A stretch of DNA of 64,000 nt from Labilibaculum euxinicum (GTDB lineage: Bacteria; Bacteroidota; Bacteroidia; Bacteroidales; Marinifilaceae). Below are positions 44,412 to 53,960 of this stretch, one piece after another. Where the stretch lies: assembly GCF_009795715.1 (NCBI RefSeq), contig NZ_WTCR01000012.1, positions 1-64,000 on the forward strand, written 5' to 3'. A program made the translations under genes and the position numbers. Below the pieces are notes generated by a model. It did not search any database. It was given only the letters and a program-made list of their open reading frames with translations, and was not told the DNA's origin. Within the stretch, counting starts at the first letter, position 1, and each line of letters opens with the position of its first letter.

Positions 44412-45232
44412 CAACCAGAGCCTGGACTACCATTAAAGAATACGAAGACATTAAATTCGATTTTTTCGAAGGGATTGCAAAGATTACAATCAACCGACCA
44501 GAGGTCTATAATGCATTTCGTCCGCAAACCAATTTTGATATGTTGGATGCGATGGATATATGTCGCGAGCGCAGCGATATTGGTGTAATTGTGTTTACCG
44601 GAACCGGCGACAAAGCGTTTTGTTCTGGCGGCGACCAAAATGTAAAAGGGGTAGGTGGCTATATTGATGATCATGGTGTACCTCGTTTAAATGTACTGGA
44701 TTTGCACAAAGCAATTCGTTCGATGCCCAAGCCTGTTATTGCTATGGTAAATGGGTATGCAATTGGCGGCGGACATGTATTACACATTGTTTGCGATTTA
44801 ACTATTGCTTCGGAAAATGCTAAGTTCGGACAAACCGGCCCCAAAGTAGGTAGTTTCGATGCCGGTTTTGGTTCTTCTTATTTGGCACGACACGTTGGTC
44901 AGAAAAAGGCCCGCGAAATTTGGTTCCTTTGCAAGCAGTACACTGCCAAAGAAGCCGAAGAAATGGGCATGGTGAACAAGGTAGTTCCTTTGGAGCAATT
45001 GGAAGACGAGACTGTTGATTGGTGTAAAACCATGTTGATGCGCAGCCCGATGGCATTGCGCATGATCAAACGCGGTTTAAATGCTGAGCTCGACGGACAG
45101 CGCGGACTGATGGAATTTGCAGGTGATGCCACCATGATGTACTACCTGATGGAAGAAGCACAAGAAGGAAAAAATGCATTCCTTGAAAAACGGGATCCTG
45201 ACTTTCAGAAATTCCCTAAATTTCCAGGGTAA
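44408..45232 (+). CDS. menB: 1,4-Dihydroxy-2-naphthoyl-CoA synthase
   Basis: A 274 aa crotonase-family enzyme that cyclises o-succinylbenzoyl-CoA. The crotonase loop [23 protein letters not shown], the oxyanion-hole stretch [23 protein letters not shown] and [32 protein letters not shown] are diagnostic of MenB. ATGA overlap with menD shows translational coupling. A terminator follows, closing the first men block. Confidence 0.97.
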   Translation: MTTRAWTTIKEYEDIKFDFFEGIAKITINRPEVYNAFRPQTNFDMLDAMDICRERSDIGVIVFTGTGDKAFCSGGDQNVKGVGGYIDDHGVPRLNVLDLHKAIRSMPKPVIAMVNGYAIGGGHVLHIVCDLTIASENAKFGQTGPKVGSFDAGFGSSYLARHVGQKKAREIWFLCKQYTAKEAEEMGMVNKVVPLEQLEDETVDWCKTMLMRSPMALRMIKRGLNAELDGQRGLMEFAGDATMMYYLMEEAQEGKNAFLEKRDPDFQKFPKFPG

Positions 45233-45253
45233 TTCAGAAATTGAAGATATTAA

Positions 45254-45290
45254 AATGGCCATTAGATTGATTCGATGGCCATTTTTTTTG
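45254..45290 (+). terminator. Terminator after menB
   Basis: AATGGCCAT and ATGGCCATT form a 9-bp stem with a 12-base loop, followed by eight T. Confidence 0.85.
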
Positions 45291-45408
45291 AAGTCCCCTT
45301 CAGGGGGCCTGAAAGCTTTCGGGATAGGGGTAAGAAGAAGAGTCGTTTTAGTGATTGATAAATCTATATTTTTATTATCTTGAACACTCAAAATCAAAAA
45401 GAAACACA

Positions 45409-45900
45409 ATGAAAATCCGCCTGGCCACAGTATCAGATCTTGCTGCAATTAACGACATATACAATCAAGCTGTGCGTAAGCGTTATTGCACGGCCGATTT
45501 AGATGAAATTTCTCTGAAACAGTGCACCAAATGGTTCGAAGGGCATCAACCTGAAGAATATCCTGTGTTTGCAGCAGTAGAAGATGATCGGGTAGTGGGA
45601 TGGATTTGTTACAGTGCCTACAGGGCTGGGCGCAGAGCTTTGCAATCAGCGGCAGAGGTGAGTTACTACATACACGAGGAGCATCTGCAGAAAGGAATTG
45701 GCACCCAGTTAATGCAGTTTGTTATTGATAAAGCTCCCAAATATCAATTTAAAAGCCTTTTTGCTATTTTATTAGCAGAAAATCTGGCGAGCCTTAAATT
45801 GCTTGAGAAATTTGGTTTCGAACGTTGGGGTCTTATGCCTCATGTCGCTGATATTGATGGTGAAATTTGTGATCACTTGTATTACGGAAGAAAAGTCTGA
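45409..45900 (+). CDS. GNAT N-acetyltransferase (PAT/MnaT-like)
   Basis: A 163 aa acetyltransferase. The start MKIRLATVSDLAAINDIYNQAV, the WFEGHQPEEYPVFAAVEDDRVVGWICYSAYR strand, EVSYYIHEEHLQKGIGTQLM (acetyl-CoA binding) and ASLKLLEKFGFERWGLMPHVADIDG match phosphinothricin/L-amino-acid N-acetyltransferases. It probably acetylates small amines or amino-acid analogues. The ATG at 45409 is used rather than a TTG 54 bases upstream. Confidence 0.85.
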   Translation: MKIRLATVSDLAAINDIYNQAVRKRYCTADLDEISLKQCTKWFEGHQPEEYPVFAAVEDDRVVGWICYSAYRAGRRALQSAAEVSYYIHEEHLQKGIGTQLMQFVIDKAPKYQFKSLFAILLAENLASLKLLEKFGFERWGLMPHVADIDGEICDHLYYGRKV

Positions 45901-45906
45901 ATATTT

Positions 45907-47787
45907 TTAAGCTTGTTCTGCTTCTTCATGACTTCTCAAAACAATGGTAAAGCTTGAACCTTTGCCTGTTTCACTTTCTATTAAAAGCTGTCCTTTCAAA
46001 ATATCTAAATAATCAAGAACAGTGGGCAAACCCATTCCTGTTGTTTTTTGTCCTGATAAGCCTTCCACCCGAATAGGATTTTTTTGATAGATACTTTCAA
46101 TAACTTCCTTCGACATTCCCAAACCATAATCTTTAACCTCAATATAAAACAGGTCGTTTTCAGTGTAAGATCGAATTTCAACTTTTCCTTTTTTGTAACT
46201 GTACTTAATTGCATTTTGAATAACGTTTCGGAATAAAAACTTGCAGATATTCAGATCACTGGTTATTGTTAATTCTCCGTTAAAATTTTTGTTAAAACTA
46301 ACCTCGCTAAGATTTACCTGAAAAATTTCGGTCATTTCAGTTAAAACTTCATTAATGTCAAATTCTGTGAAGGTTAATTTTGGTCCTTCTTCAGCTTGAA
46401 TTGTTCCCCAATAAAATAAATCTTCAAGTAATCCATTGGTTCGGGTTACAACGTGAAATATATCCTTATTGAATTCGTTTTTTTCTTCTTCACTAATTGC
46501 AAATTCAGGCTTATTTATAAATGTAGATAAGTTTAAAATTACTCCGATGGAGCCACGTAAATCGTGAGCCAGAATGGAAAAAAATTTATTTTTATTCTGA
46601 ATTACCTGTTGGAGTTCTTCATTTATTTCGTTTAGTTTTGATGTTTTCTCATGAACTAGATATTGAAGAACTTTGGCTCTGTTTTGCTTGGCTTTTAGCC
46701 ATATGGTTAGTCCTAAAACAATTAATACTAATACGATAACACTGATTATGCTAATCTTAAGAATTAAACCAAAATCTTTTGGTTCATTTAGCAGGATACT
46801 ATTTTTTGGTAATTGATTTTTGGAAATATTAAATGTGCGCAGTTCATTACAATCGAAAACATATGAGCTTGGCAGATAGTTGAATTGCGGGATATCATTA
46901 GCACAAGGTTCCTGTATTAATTTTAAGGCCAGCATTGCTGCTCTTTCACCTTGTTCATACCCTCTTGTAATTTTTCCGCCAAATAAGCCTTTGTCGAGAT
47001 AAAAATCCCACGATCCAAATATGGGAACATGTGCAACTTCTTTAATTTGTGTGATGCCTTTTTGGTAGGATATAAATTTCCCGTTCTTATCCCGGTTAAG
47101 TACAAGTAAGTAAATTACGTAGGTGTCATCTAAATTCCTGATTGTTTGTTGTAAACTCTCCATTGTAAATTCAGAAACCGACTCAAAATTAAGGTCTTTA
47201 AATTGATCGGTAATTCCTTTTAATTCTTTTTGAATAGCTTGTCCGGTTTCAGTATTGTCATTAATAATGAAAATGTTTTTTCGTTCTGGAAATATGCGCT
47301 TTATTGCTGAGATGGTTCCGTAATGATCAGCCTTCTCGCCATATCCAAAAAAATTAGGATAATCCTTTAGTATACTTGTATCCAGATCATTTACGCCACA
47401 ATATATAATAGGAACATTTGGATAAAATTCGCTGCCATTTTTTCTAACAAAATCAAAAGCGGCATTGTCACTTGTAATTATTGCTTTAAATGGAATATGT
47501 TTTGCTTTGACTCTATAAATGTTTTGCAAAGCGTTAAGGTATTCTTCATTATAGTTACGCTTTGTGTCTAAATATTCAAAAATCAGATTGATATCCGGTC
47601 TGTCTTTAAAAACGCTGCGTATGCCGCGTGTTATACTATCCGTCCATGCTAATCCTTGATGGTAGCTGTGAAGAACCAAAACATTTGTTTCATTTTTAGA
47701 TGAGTTTTGTGCAAATATTGGTGAGCTTCCAATAGATGAAATGGTAAGAAAAAAAGAGACAATACTGAAAAATAATAAACTTCGCAT
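45907..47787 (-). CDS. Sensor histidine kinase with periplasmic ABC-substrate-binding-like domain
   Basis: A 626 aa kinase. It has a signal peptide (1-26) and a periplasmic domain (about 33-330) of the ABC_sub_bind type (NVLVLHSYHQGLAWTDSITRGI, VPIIYCGVNDLD, VAHVPIFGSWDFYLDKGLFGGKI). These are followed by one membrane span (about 341-364), a coiled linker, the HisKA helix with H408 (FFSILAHDLRGSIGVIL) and a HATPase domain (FLFRNVIQNAIKYS; DYGLGMS; GMGLPTVLDYL). There is no receiver domain and no regulator gene beside it, so it is an orphan kinase. The ligand is unknown. Confidence 0.9.
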   Translation of the reverse strand: MRSLLFFSIVSFFLTISSIGSSPIFAQNSSKNETNVLVLHSYHQGLAWTDSITRGIRSVFKDRPDINLIFEYLDTKRNYNEEYLNALQNIYRVKAKHIPFKAIITSDNAAFDFVRKNGSEFYPNVPIIYCGVNDLDTSILKDYPNFFGYGEKADHYGTISAIKRIFPERKNIFIINDNTETGQAIQKELKGITDQFKDLNFESVSEFTMESLQQTIRNLDDTYVIYLLVLNRDKNGKFISYQKGITQIKEVAHVPIFGSWDFYLDKGLFGGKITRGYEQGERAAMLALKLIQEPCANDIPQFNYLPSSYVFDCNELRTFNISKNQLPKNSILLNEPKDFGLILKISIISVIVLVLIVLGLTIWLKAKQNRAKVLQYLVHEKTSKLNEINEELQQVIQNKNKFFSILAHDLRGSIGVILNLSTFINKPEFAISEEEKNEFNKDIFHVVTRTNGLLEDLFYWGTIQAEEGPKLTFTEFDINEVLTEMTEIFQVNLSEVSFNKNFNGELTITSDLNICKFLFRNVIQNAIKYSYKKGKVEIRSYTENDLFYIEVKDYGLGMSKEVIESIYQKNPIRVEGLSGQKTTGMGLPTVLDYLDILKGQLLIESETGKGSSFTIVLRSHEEAEQA

Positions 47788-47888
47788 ATTTTCATGTATT
47801 AAATTAATACTACCATTTAATGTCTTTACGATTTAATCCTTCTTTTGTTGGCTGGTTTTTTAATTTGAGATGGATAAGGATAGATCTG

Positions 47889-48467
47889 TTAGCTGATATT
47901 TCCTTTTAAACCCAAATCATCAGCAATTTTTTGCATGCCTTCGATACATCCCAGAATCAAGTCAGGAATTTCTATGTTGAGCATTTCAGCTCCCCGTGCT
48001 ATAACAGTTCTGTCTACACCAGCAGCAAATCGTTTGTTCTTCCAATTTTTTTGTACTGATTTTACTTTTACATCCAATACCGATTTGGAAGGACGGATTA
48101 AGGCGGTAGTGGTTACCAAACCGGTTAATTCATCAACAGCATAAAGTGTTTTTTCAAGTATTGTTTGAGGTTCAACCTCTGTGCAGGTTAACCATGCATG
48201 ACTCTCAACCGCTCTTATGTATTCTTCGGGCCAATTCTCAGATTCTAATATTTTTCTGGTTTTTTTGCAGTGTTCTTCAGGATATTGATCCCAATCTAAA
48301 TCGTGCACTAATCCTATAATGCCCCATTTTTCTGTGTCTTCATTATTTTTTTTAGCGTAAAACCTCATTACTGCCTCTACAGCTAATCCATGCCTGATAA
48401 GGCTTTCAGATTTTGTGTGTTTTTTAAGAAGTTCGAAAGCTTCCTCACGAGTTGGGATATGCGACAT
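47889..48467 (-). CDS. HD-domain hydrolase-like protein
   Basis: A 192 aa protein with an HD metal-binding signature: H in SLIRHGLAVEAV, then HD in GIIGLVHDLDWDQYPEEHCKKT, then a further His (VESHAW) and D in YAVDELTGLV. The family includes predicted phosphohydrolases. The ATG at 48467 is used; an upstream TTG would add ten residues. Confidence 0.85.
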   Translation of the reverse strand: MSHIPTREEAFELLKKHTKSESLIRHGLAVEAVMRFYAKKNNEDTEKWGIIGLVHDLDWDQYPEEHCKKTRKILESENWPEEYIRAVESHAWLTCTEVEPQTILEKTLYAVDELTGLVTTTALIRPSKSVLDVKVKSVQKNWKNKRFAAGVDRTVIARGAEMLNIEIPDLILGCIEGMQKIADDLGLKGNIS

Positions 48468-48650
48468 ATGATATGAGTTATAAATTTCTGAACTCAAATT
48501 AGTTAAAAATAGTCAGTTGGCAATTGTTCGCCTTCAAAAAACAAGATATAAACATATCGAATATATCTGTATTTAAATTTTCTGTACTATTCTTTTTAAA
48601 ACTAAATATAAATAGTAGATTTAAGACCTTAAAGTCTTAATTAGGATAAC

Positions 48651-49019
48651 ATGAGTAATCAAAACAGCACAAGAAGAGGATTTTTTCAGAAACTGGGGCT
48701 GACAGTGGGGGCTGCAGCATTAATTGAAACGGAAGCTTTGGCAGATATCAACTTAAACCGTTTTTCATCGGAAGAGGATCGGAACAGTTTTTTATTGACT
48801 TATGAGACCTGGGTAAACGATTATATTGAAGTGGTTGAAAAAGAGAAGTTGTCAAAATCAGACATTTCCAATAAGCACCGAATTATGGAATTATCAGATC
48901 AAGCCAGTGGCTGGCAGGAGCAGATTAAAGAATATTTGCAACATGATGATTTTAAGAACAAATACATTTCACTTTCAAAGAAATTTGCAGAATCTATAAC
49001 TCCTGAACTGGAGGCTTAA
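48651..49019 (+). CDS. Small Tat-signal protein of unknown function
   Basis: A 122 aa protein whose N-terminus STRRGFFQKLGLTVGAAALIE has the twin-arginine motif (RRGFFQ) and a hydrophobic stretch typical of Tat export. The rest is a short, charged, probably helical domain (NRFSSEEDRNSFLLTYETWVNDYIEVVEKEK). Small Tat proteins of this kind sit near respiratory enzymes in some Bacteroidota, but no partner is next to it. A terminator follows. Confidence 0.75.
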   Translation: MSNQNSTRRGFFQKLGLTVGAAALIETEALADINLNRFSSEEDRNSFLLTYETWVNDYIEVVEKEKLSKSDISNKHRIMELSDQASGWQEQIKEYLQHDDFKNKYISLSKKFAESITPELEA

Positions 49020-49059
49020 ATACAGTCTTTTATATCAATTATTTTATCAGAATTAAGTA

Positions 49060-49088
49060 AGAGTGATGTTTGGCATCGCTCTTTTTTT
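49060..49088 (+). terminator. Terminator after the Tat-signal protein gene
   Basis: AGAGTGATG-TTTGG-CATCGCTCT with one mismatch and seven T. Confidence 0.8.
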
Positions 49089-49246
49089 ATGGAGTCTGCT
49101 TACTAAGTTCAGCCACCAGAAATTCATTTCTGCTGATCATTATGTGCCAAAAAGATAGGAACAATATAAGAGCATCGAAATGTTGGGAATGGAATTTCTA
49201 TTCCCCAAAATCATAAAAATTTCAAACAATCTGCTCCTAATTTTGC

Positions 49247-49254
49247 TAACTTTG
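49247..49254 (+). promoter_or_regulatory. Putative -7 promoter box of menA
   Basis: TAACTTTG is a perfect TAnnTTTG element, 22 bases before the menA ATG. The best -33 match upstream is weak (TTTC at 49220-49223). Confidence 0.5.
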
Positions 49255-49276
49255 GGTTTCAAATTTGATCATTGTT

Positions 49277-50179
49277 ATGAATAAAACAAAAGCATGGATT
49301 CATGCATTCCGGTTACGTACATTGCCTTTGGCACTCTCAAGTATTTTTTTGGGAAGCTTTTTAGCTGCAGCGCATCATTCGTTTAGTCTTAAAATATTTA
49401 TTTTAGCAACTCTTACAACTTTGTTTCTTCAGATATTATCAAATTTGGCGAATGATTTGGGTGATTCTATTTCAGGAGCGGATAATAATGAACGGGTTGG
49501 GCCGGAAAGAGCTGTGCAGAGTGGCGTTATCAGTCATAAAGAAATGAAAGGCATGCTTATCGTTTTTGTTTTACTTTCGCTATGTTCCGGATTGTGGCTT
49601 TTGTATGAAGGAATGCAGTTGATCAATCTGAAACAAGGAGTCATAATGCTGGTGATTGGTCTTTTGGCAATAGGTGCAGCAATAAATTACACAGTAGGAA
49701 AAAATCCTTACGGCTACAGTGGTTTTGGAGATTTATTTGTCTTTCTGTTTTTTGGTTTGGTTGGTGTTTTGGGCACTTACTTTCTTCACACCGGAAATAT
49801 ATCCTGGGGGCTGTTTTTGCCGGCAGTTTCGGTAGGATTACTTAGTGTAGGAGTTTTGAATTTAAACAACATGCGCGATATAGATAATGATGCAAGAACC
49901 GGGAAAATGACTCTTGTTGTGAAGATGGGGACTGCTAATGCGAAGAGGTATCATTTTACACTTCTTTCCACTGCCATGATTTTACCTTGCCTGTATACTA
50001 TTTTTAACTGGCAGTCAGCTTTTCAGTTTTTATTCTTGTTGAGTTTTCCGTTTATTGTGCGAAATGTTTGGCACGTATTTAAAAATGAAAATGCCCGCGA
50101 TTTGGATCCGGAATTAAAACGACTTGCAATATCCACCTTACTATTCAGTCTTAGTTTTGGTTTCGGATTGGTACTTTAA
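49277..50179 (+). CDS. menA: 1,4-Dihydroxy-2-naphthoate polyprenyltransferase
   Basis: A 300 aa UbiA-superfamily membrane enzyme that prenylates DHNA. Both aspartate-rich motifs are present: NLANDLGDSISGADN (first) and NNMRDIDNDARTGKMTL (second), with about eight membrane spans. The ATG at 49277 is used instead of a TTG 12 bases earlier. It opens the second men block (menA-menC-menE). Confidence 0.95.
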   Translation: MNKTKAWIHAFRLRTLPLALSSIFLGSFLAAAHHSFSLKIFILATLTTLFLQILSNLANDLGDSISGADNNERVGPERAVQSGVISHKEMKGMLIVFVLLSLCSGLWLLYEGMQLINLKQGVIMLVIGLLAIGAAINYTVGKNPYGYSGFGDLFVFLFFGLVGVLGTYFLHTGNISWGLFLPAVSVGLLSVGVLNLNNMRDIDNDARTGKMTLVVKMGTANAKRYHFTLLSTAMILPCLYTIFNWQSAFQFLFLLSFPFIVRNVWHVFKNENARDLDPELKRLAISTLLFSLSFGFGLVL

Positions 50180-50218
50180 TTATCGATTTGATAAGGTGAA
50201 ATGAGATTTTTTTGACAA

Positions 50219-50260
50219 ATCTCACATCTTTTATCTCACATCTTTTATCTCACATCTCAT
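50219..50260 (+). repeat. Three tandem 14-bp repeats in the menC leader
   Basis: ATCTCACATCTTTT occurs twice exactly and a third time as ATCTCACATCTCAT, ending 11 bases before the menC ATG. A fourth partial ATCT follows. The array occupies the ribosome-binding region. Changes in copy number would alter spacing before menC. Confidence 0.85.
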
Positions 50261-50271
50261 ATCTAATAAAT

Positions 50272-51312
50272 ATGCTTAAAGCAGATTATCAATATTACCC
50301 TCTTAAATTTAAACGGGCCAGCGGAACTTCGCGAGGTGTTTTAACACAAAAAGATTCCTGGTTCATTCGTATTTGGGATGATAAAAATCCTGATGTGAAG
50401 GGTATTGGCGAATGCTCCATTATTCCAGGATTAAGCAGCGATGATAAACCTGGCTATGAAAATAAAATCAAAGAAATTTGTGAGAGCATAGATGATTATT
50501 GGTATTATCTGGAGGATGGATTAACAGAATGGCCTTCGATTTATTTTGGATTGGAGACTGCCTTTCTGGATTTCCAGGCCAAAGGGAGTAAAGTCCTTTT
50601 TCCTTCTGATTTTACAAATGGGAAAGCCCAAATTCCTATTAACGGATTGGTTTGGATGGGTGATTCCGGCTATATGAAAGAACAAATTCAACAAAAGCTG
50701 GAAGATGGTTTTGATTGTTTAAAGCTAAAAATAGGAGCCATTGACTTTAAGGAAGAAATTAATCTTTTACAGTCTATCCGTAAAGATTTTGGATCAGATA
50801 AAATTGAGTTACGGGTTGATGCCAATGGTGCATTTTCACCTGTTGATGCGTTGAATAAACTGAAGGTCTTATCCGAATTTCAGATTCATTCTATCGAACA
50901 GCCAATAAAAGCCGGACAATGGAAGGAGATGGCGGATTTGTGCTTGGCCAGTCCTCTGCCAATTGCTTTGGATGAGGAATTGATTGGCGTGCATGCTCAG
51001 AGTTTGAAGAAGGAACTTTTAGATGCAATTAAGCCTCAATACATTATTCTGAAGCCAAGTCTTCTCGGCGGTATAAAAGGAAGTCAGGAATGGATTGATT
51101 TAGCTGAGGAAAGAAATATCCCTTGGTGGGTAACTTCAGCATTGGAATCTAATATTGGATTAAATGCCATTGCTCAATGGACTTATACGCTTAATAATTC
51201 AATGCCGCAAGGATTAGGAACCGGGCAAATTTACAGCAATAATATAGTGTCACCTCTTTTTATGCACAAAGGCTTTTTGGCTTACGATATTTGTGGAAAG
51301 TGGGAAATTTAA
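50272..51312 (+). CDS. menC: o-Succinylbenzoate synthase
   Basis: A 346 aa enolase-superfamily enzyme that dehydrates SHCHC to o-succinylbenzoate. The barrel residues are visible: CLKLKIG (Lys pair), ELRVDANGAFSP (first metal Asp), SIEQPIKAGQ (Glu), IALDEELIGV (Asp/Glu), and IILKPSLLGG (Lys). The ATG at 50272 is used; a TTG 60 bases upstream would place the tandem repeats inside the gene. Confidence 0.95.
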   Translation: MLKADYQYYPLKFKRASGTSRGVLTQKDSWFIRIWDDKNPDVKGIGECSIIPGLSSDDKPGYENKIKEICESIDDYWYYLEDGLTEWPSIYFGLETAFLDFQAKGSKVLFPSDFTNGKAQIPINGLVWMGDSGYMKEQIQQKLEDGFDCLKLKIGAIDFKEEINLLQSIRKDFGSDKIELRVDANGAFSPVDALNKLKVLSEFQIHSIEQPIKAGQWKEMADLCLASPLPIALDEELIGVHAQSLKKELLDAIKPQYIILKPSLLGGIKGSQEWIDLAEERNIPWWVTSALESNIGLNAIAQWTYTLNNSMPQGLGTGQIYSNNIVSPLFMHKGFLAYDICGKWEI

Positions 51313-51328
51313 AAGTGAGAATTTAAGC

Positions 51329-52393
51329 ATGCGTGAACTAACGATAAATGGTATTCTGTATTCCGAAGAAGAATTGGTCAAACATTGTAATAGTCAATTA
51401 TTGATCAGTGATTTTCAGTGGGAGCGGGATGTTTATTCCTTTATTTTGGAATGGTTGGATGCAAAAGAAAGCATTTCAGCGAAAACTTCCGGTTCAACAG
51501 GTAAACCCAAAGCAATGGAGTTATCGAAGGAAAGGATGCTGAATTCGGCCCAACTTACCGGAGAGTATTTTAAATTTGAAAAAGGACAAACTGTCTTACT
51601 TTGTTTATCGACTAATTTCATTGCAGGGAAAATGATGGTTGTACGTGCCTTTTTATGGCAGTTGAACTTGATTTTAGTAAATCCAAATGGACATCCGCTC
51701 GGAAATTTGCAATTGAAAATTGACTTTGCGGCTATGGTGCCTCTTCAGGTAATTAATTGTATAAAAGAGGGGATTAATTTTGCTTTGGTTTCTAATTTAT
51801 TAATTGGAGGTGGGGCTGTAGATGCTTATTTAGAAGAACAGTTACAGGAACTGCCAACCAATTGTTTTTCAAGTTATGGCATGACAGAAACAGTTTCTCA
51901 CGTGGCTATCAAGCCTCTTAACGGAGATCAAAAATCGAATTTTTACCAAGGATTGGGTAATGTAACTTTTTCTTTGGATGAAAGATCTTGCTTGCAAATT
52001 GAAGCTTCGGAAGTTCTTGCCGGGTCAATCTGCACAAATGATGTTGTAAACCTGATAGACGGGAAACATTTTATTTGGCTTGGGCGATACGATAATGTTA
52101 TCAATTCAGGTGGTGTTAAATTGTTTCCTGAGCAAATAGAAGAAAAGTTAAAAGATGCCATTTCAGATCCATTTTTTATTGCCGGAGTTGCGGATCGGGT
52201 ACTCGGACAAAAGCTGGTGTTGGTTATTGAAAAGGAGAATCAATCTTCTGAATATGTATCTAATTTTTTGATAAAAATAAAAGGCTTGCTCGGTAAATAT
52301 GAACAAGCCCGTGATATTATTTTCTGTAAGGAATTCAAACGAACACCAAATGGCAAGCTTCAACGCGAAGCTACAATGTCCTTGCTTAAATGA
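51329..52393 (+). CDS. menE: o-Succinylbenzoate-CoA ligase
   Basis: A 354 aa AMP-forming ligase, shorter than typical MenE (about 450-500 aa) as in other Bacteroidota. The P-loop SAKTSGSTGKPKAMELSKE, the SSYGMTETVSHVA motif and WLGRYDNVINSGGVKLFPEQIEEKL are present, and the C-terminal Lys is in KRTPNGKLQR. The start at 51329 follows menC by 16 bases; an upstream GTG would overlap menC. The 3' end overlaps the convergent gene at 52360 by 34 bases. Confidence 0.93.
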   Translation: MRELTINGILYSEEELVKHCNSQLLISDFQWERDVYSFILEWLDAKESISAKTSGSTGKPKAMELSKERMLNSAQLTGEYFKFEKGQTVLLCLSTNFIAGKMMVVRAFLWQLNLILVNPNGHPLGNLQLKIDFAAMVPLQVINCIKEGINFALVSNLLIGGGAVDAYLEEQLQELPTNCFSSYGMTETVSHVAIKPLNGDQKSNFYQGLGNVTFSLDERSCLQIEASEVLAGSICTNDVVNLIDGKHFIWLGRYDNVINSGGVKLFPEQIEEKLKDAISDPFFIAGVADRVLGQKLVLVIEKENQSSEYVSNFLIKIKGLLGKYEQARDIIFCKEFKRTPNGKLQREATMSLLK

Positions 52394-53031
52394 TTAAGAT
52401 AAGTAAGTAGTTTCTCAAAGTCAGCTGGATTTTTTAAATTTAATTGATTATTCTTTTCAAATTCATTTGCTTGCTTTATAAAATTTTTATAAAGACGAGA
52501 AAGTAAAGCACTTGGGGAATTTAATTTTTTGGGTAATTCACCTTTGTTTTGAATAAGATAATAAGATTTTGTTTTTTTTAAATCTAATTTACTTTTGGTT
52601 GATGGAATGTAATATTTAGCATATATTTTTTGACCACAACCGTATAGCTTTTGAAGATATCCGCTCGTGGTATCTCTTTTTACCAAATATTTTTTATACT
52701 CAAAACATTTTCCGTTTATGTTGACTTCTTTTAATTTTTCAGGAGATTTAATAGTACTGTGTTGAGAACCAATTCTACATTCCATCACATCAGTTTTCAC
52801 ATTGTAACGAATCTTGATAGAATTTAGAACCTTGTTTTCTGTAGTTGTAAGTTTAGATAGTTCGAATTGAGGATTTTGGTAGTTGTTTTGTTCTTCAGGA
52901 ACATCATCTAAAATAACTTTGTAATGCATAATTCCCAGATTTGGATAATCTTTCCAAACTGAGCTTTCTTGTGAGAATGCTGGAATTGTTATAAAGTAAA
53001 TTAGGAGTGGAGAAAGTAGAAGTTTAATCAT
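52360..53031 (-). CDS. Secreted protein of unknown function
   Basis: A 223 aa protein with a signal peptide (MIKLLLSPLLIYFITIPAFSQ, from the ATG at 53031). The mature part is Lys-rich with beta-type strands (KEVNINGKCFEYKKYLVKR, YGCGQKIYAKYYIP) and a helical C-terminus (SALLSRLYKNFIKQANEFEKN). No domain was recognised. The 3' end overlaps menE by 34 bases on the opposite strand. Confidence 0.7.
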   Translation of the reverse strand: MIKLLLSPLLIYFITIPAFSQESSVWKDYPNLGIMHYKVILDDVPEEQNNYQNPQFELSKLTTTENKVLNSIKIRYNVKTDVMECRIGSQHSTIKSPEKLKEVNINGKCFEYKKYLVKRDTTSGYLQKLYGCGQKIYAKYYIPSTKSKLDLKKTKSYYLIQNKGELPKKLNSPSALLSRLYKNFIKQANEFEKNNQLNLKNPADFEKLLTYLNHLSKDIVASR

Positions 53032-53190
53032 TTTTAAATTTTTGGTTGAAACAGTCAATGTAAAAATACAATAAAAAATGATAAGTAGTTGATTTATTGT
53101 TGAGTTGAAAACAGGATTTGATTAAGTTCTGGTTTGTACCATGTGAAAAATGCTAAACTCTAAGGGAAGATGGGGATTTATTTGGTAAAC

Positions 53191-53218
53191 AAAAAAAATG
53201 CCACTCTAAAGTGGCATT
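53191..53218 (-). terminator. Terminator of msrA
   Basis: On the minus strand AATGCCACT-TTAG-AGTGGCATT runs into eight T, directly after the msrA stop. Confidence 0.85.
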
Positions 53219-53222
53219 CTAA

Positions 53223-53840
53223 TTATTTTTGTTTCAATTTATCTTTAAAAGCTTTTTTAAACTTTTCTTGTTTTGGTTTTATTACGAAAGTACAGTAGGG
53301 CTGCTGTGAGTTATTATTAAAATAATCCTGATGATAACTTTCTGCAGGATAAAAAGTTTTAGCCGCTGATATCTCTGTAATTATTGGATTGTCCCAAGCG
53401 CCGGATTCATTTAATTTCTTTTTTAGTGTTTCTGCCAGTTCTTTTTGCTCATTATTATTGTAAAATATAACTGAGCGGTATTGTGTGCCCACATCAGCAC
53501 CTTGTCGGTTCAATGTGGTTGGATCATGAACTTGCCAAAAGACTTCAAGCAATTCTTTAAAACTAATTATTGTTGGATCATATGAAATCTGACAAACTTC
53601 TGCGTGCCGGGTTTCTCCCGAGCAAACTTGTTTATAGGTTGATTTTTCCTTCCCTCCCATGTAGCCCGATACAACTTTATCAACTCCTTTTAACTCTTGG
53701 AAGATTGCTTCAACACACCAAAAACATCCTGCTCCAAATGTTGCTAATTCTAAATCTTTCTTTTCTTTTGTCATTGCGTTTTTTCCGAAAATAGTTCCGG
53801 AAAGTAGAACAAAGACTACTACTACTAATAACTTTTTCAT
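53223..53840 (-). CDS. msrA: Peptide methionine-S-sulfoxide reductase MsrA, exported
   Basis: A 205 aa protein with a signal peptide (MKKLLVVVVFVLLSGTIFG) and an MsrA domain. The catalytic motif is FGAGCFWCVEA; VVSGYMGGKEKSTYKQVCSGETRHAEVCQISYDP and SYHQDYFNNN are also conserved. It reduces the S-form of methionine sulfoxide, here in the periplasm. It is monocistronic. Confidence 0.95.
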   Translation of the reverse strand: MKKLLVVVVFVLLSGTIFGKNAMTKEKKDLELATFGAGCFWCVEAIFQELKGVDKVVSGYMGGKEKSTYKQVCSGETRHAEVCQISYDPTIISFKELLEVFWQVHDPTTLNRQGADVGTQYRSVIFYNNNEQKELAETLKKKLNESGAWDNPIITEISAAKTFYPAESYHQDYFNNNSQQPYCTFVIKPKQEKFKKAFKDKLKQK

Positions 53841-53930
53841 TTCTTCCGGTGTTTGTTTATTTATAATTAATCTAAAGATAGCTTTTGAATTGCTAAATTC
53901 AAAGTTAAAAGACCTTAAAATCTGAAATTG

Positions 53931-53957
53931 TTTGGTGCATTTTCTTGATTATATTTG
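53931..53957 (+). promoter_or_regulatory. Putative promoter of mobA, abutting the start codon
   Basis: TTTG (53931-53934) and a perfect TATATTTG (53950-53957) are 15 bases apart. The -7 box ends three bases before the mobA ATG, so a leaderless mRNA is likely. Confidence 0.5.
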
Positions 53958-53960
53958 AGT

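Noticed and set aside
45290-45345. Possible regulatory repeats (CCCCTTCAGGGGG and a following stem)
   Set aside because: Short G/C runs after the menB terminator; weak and not repeated elsewhere in the window.
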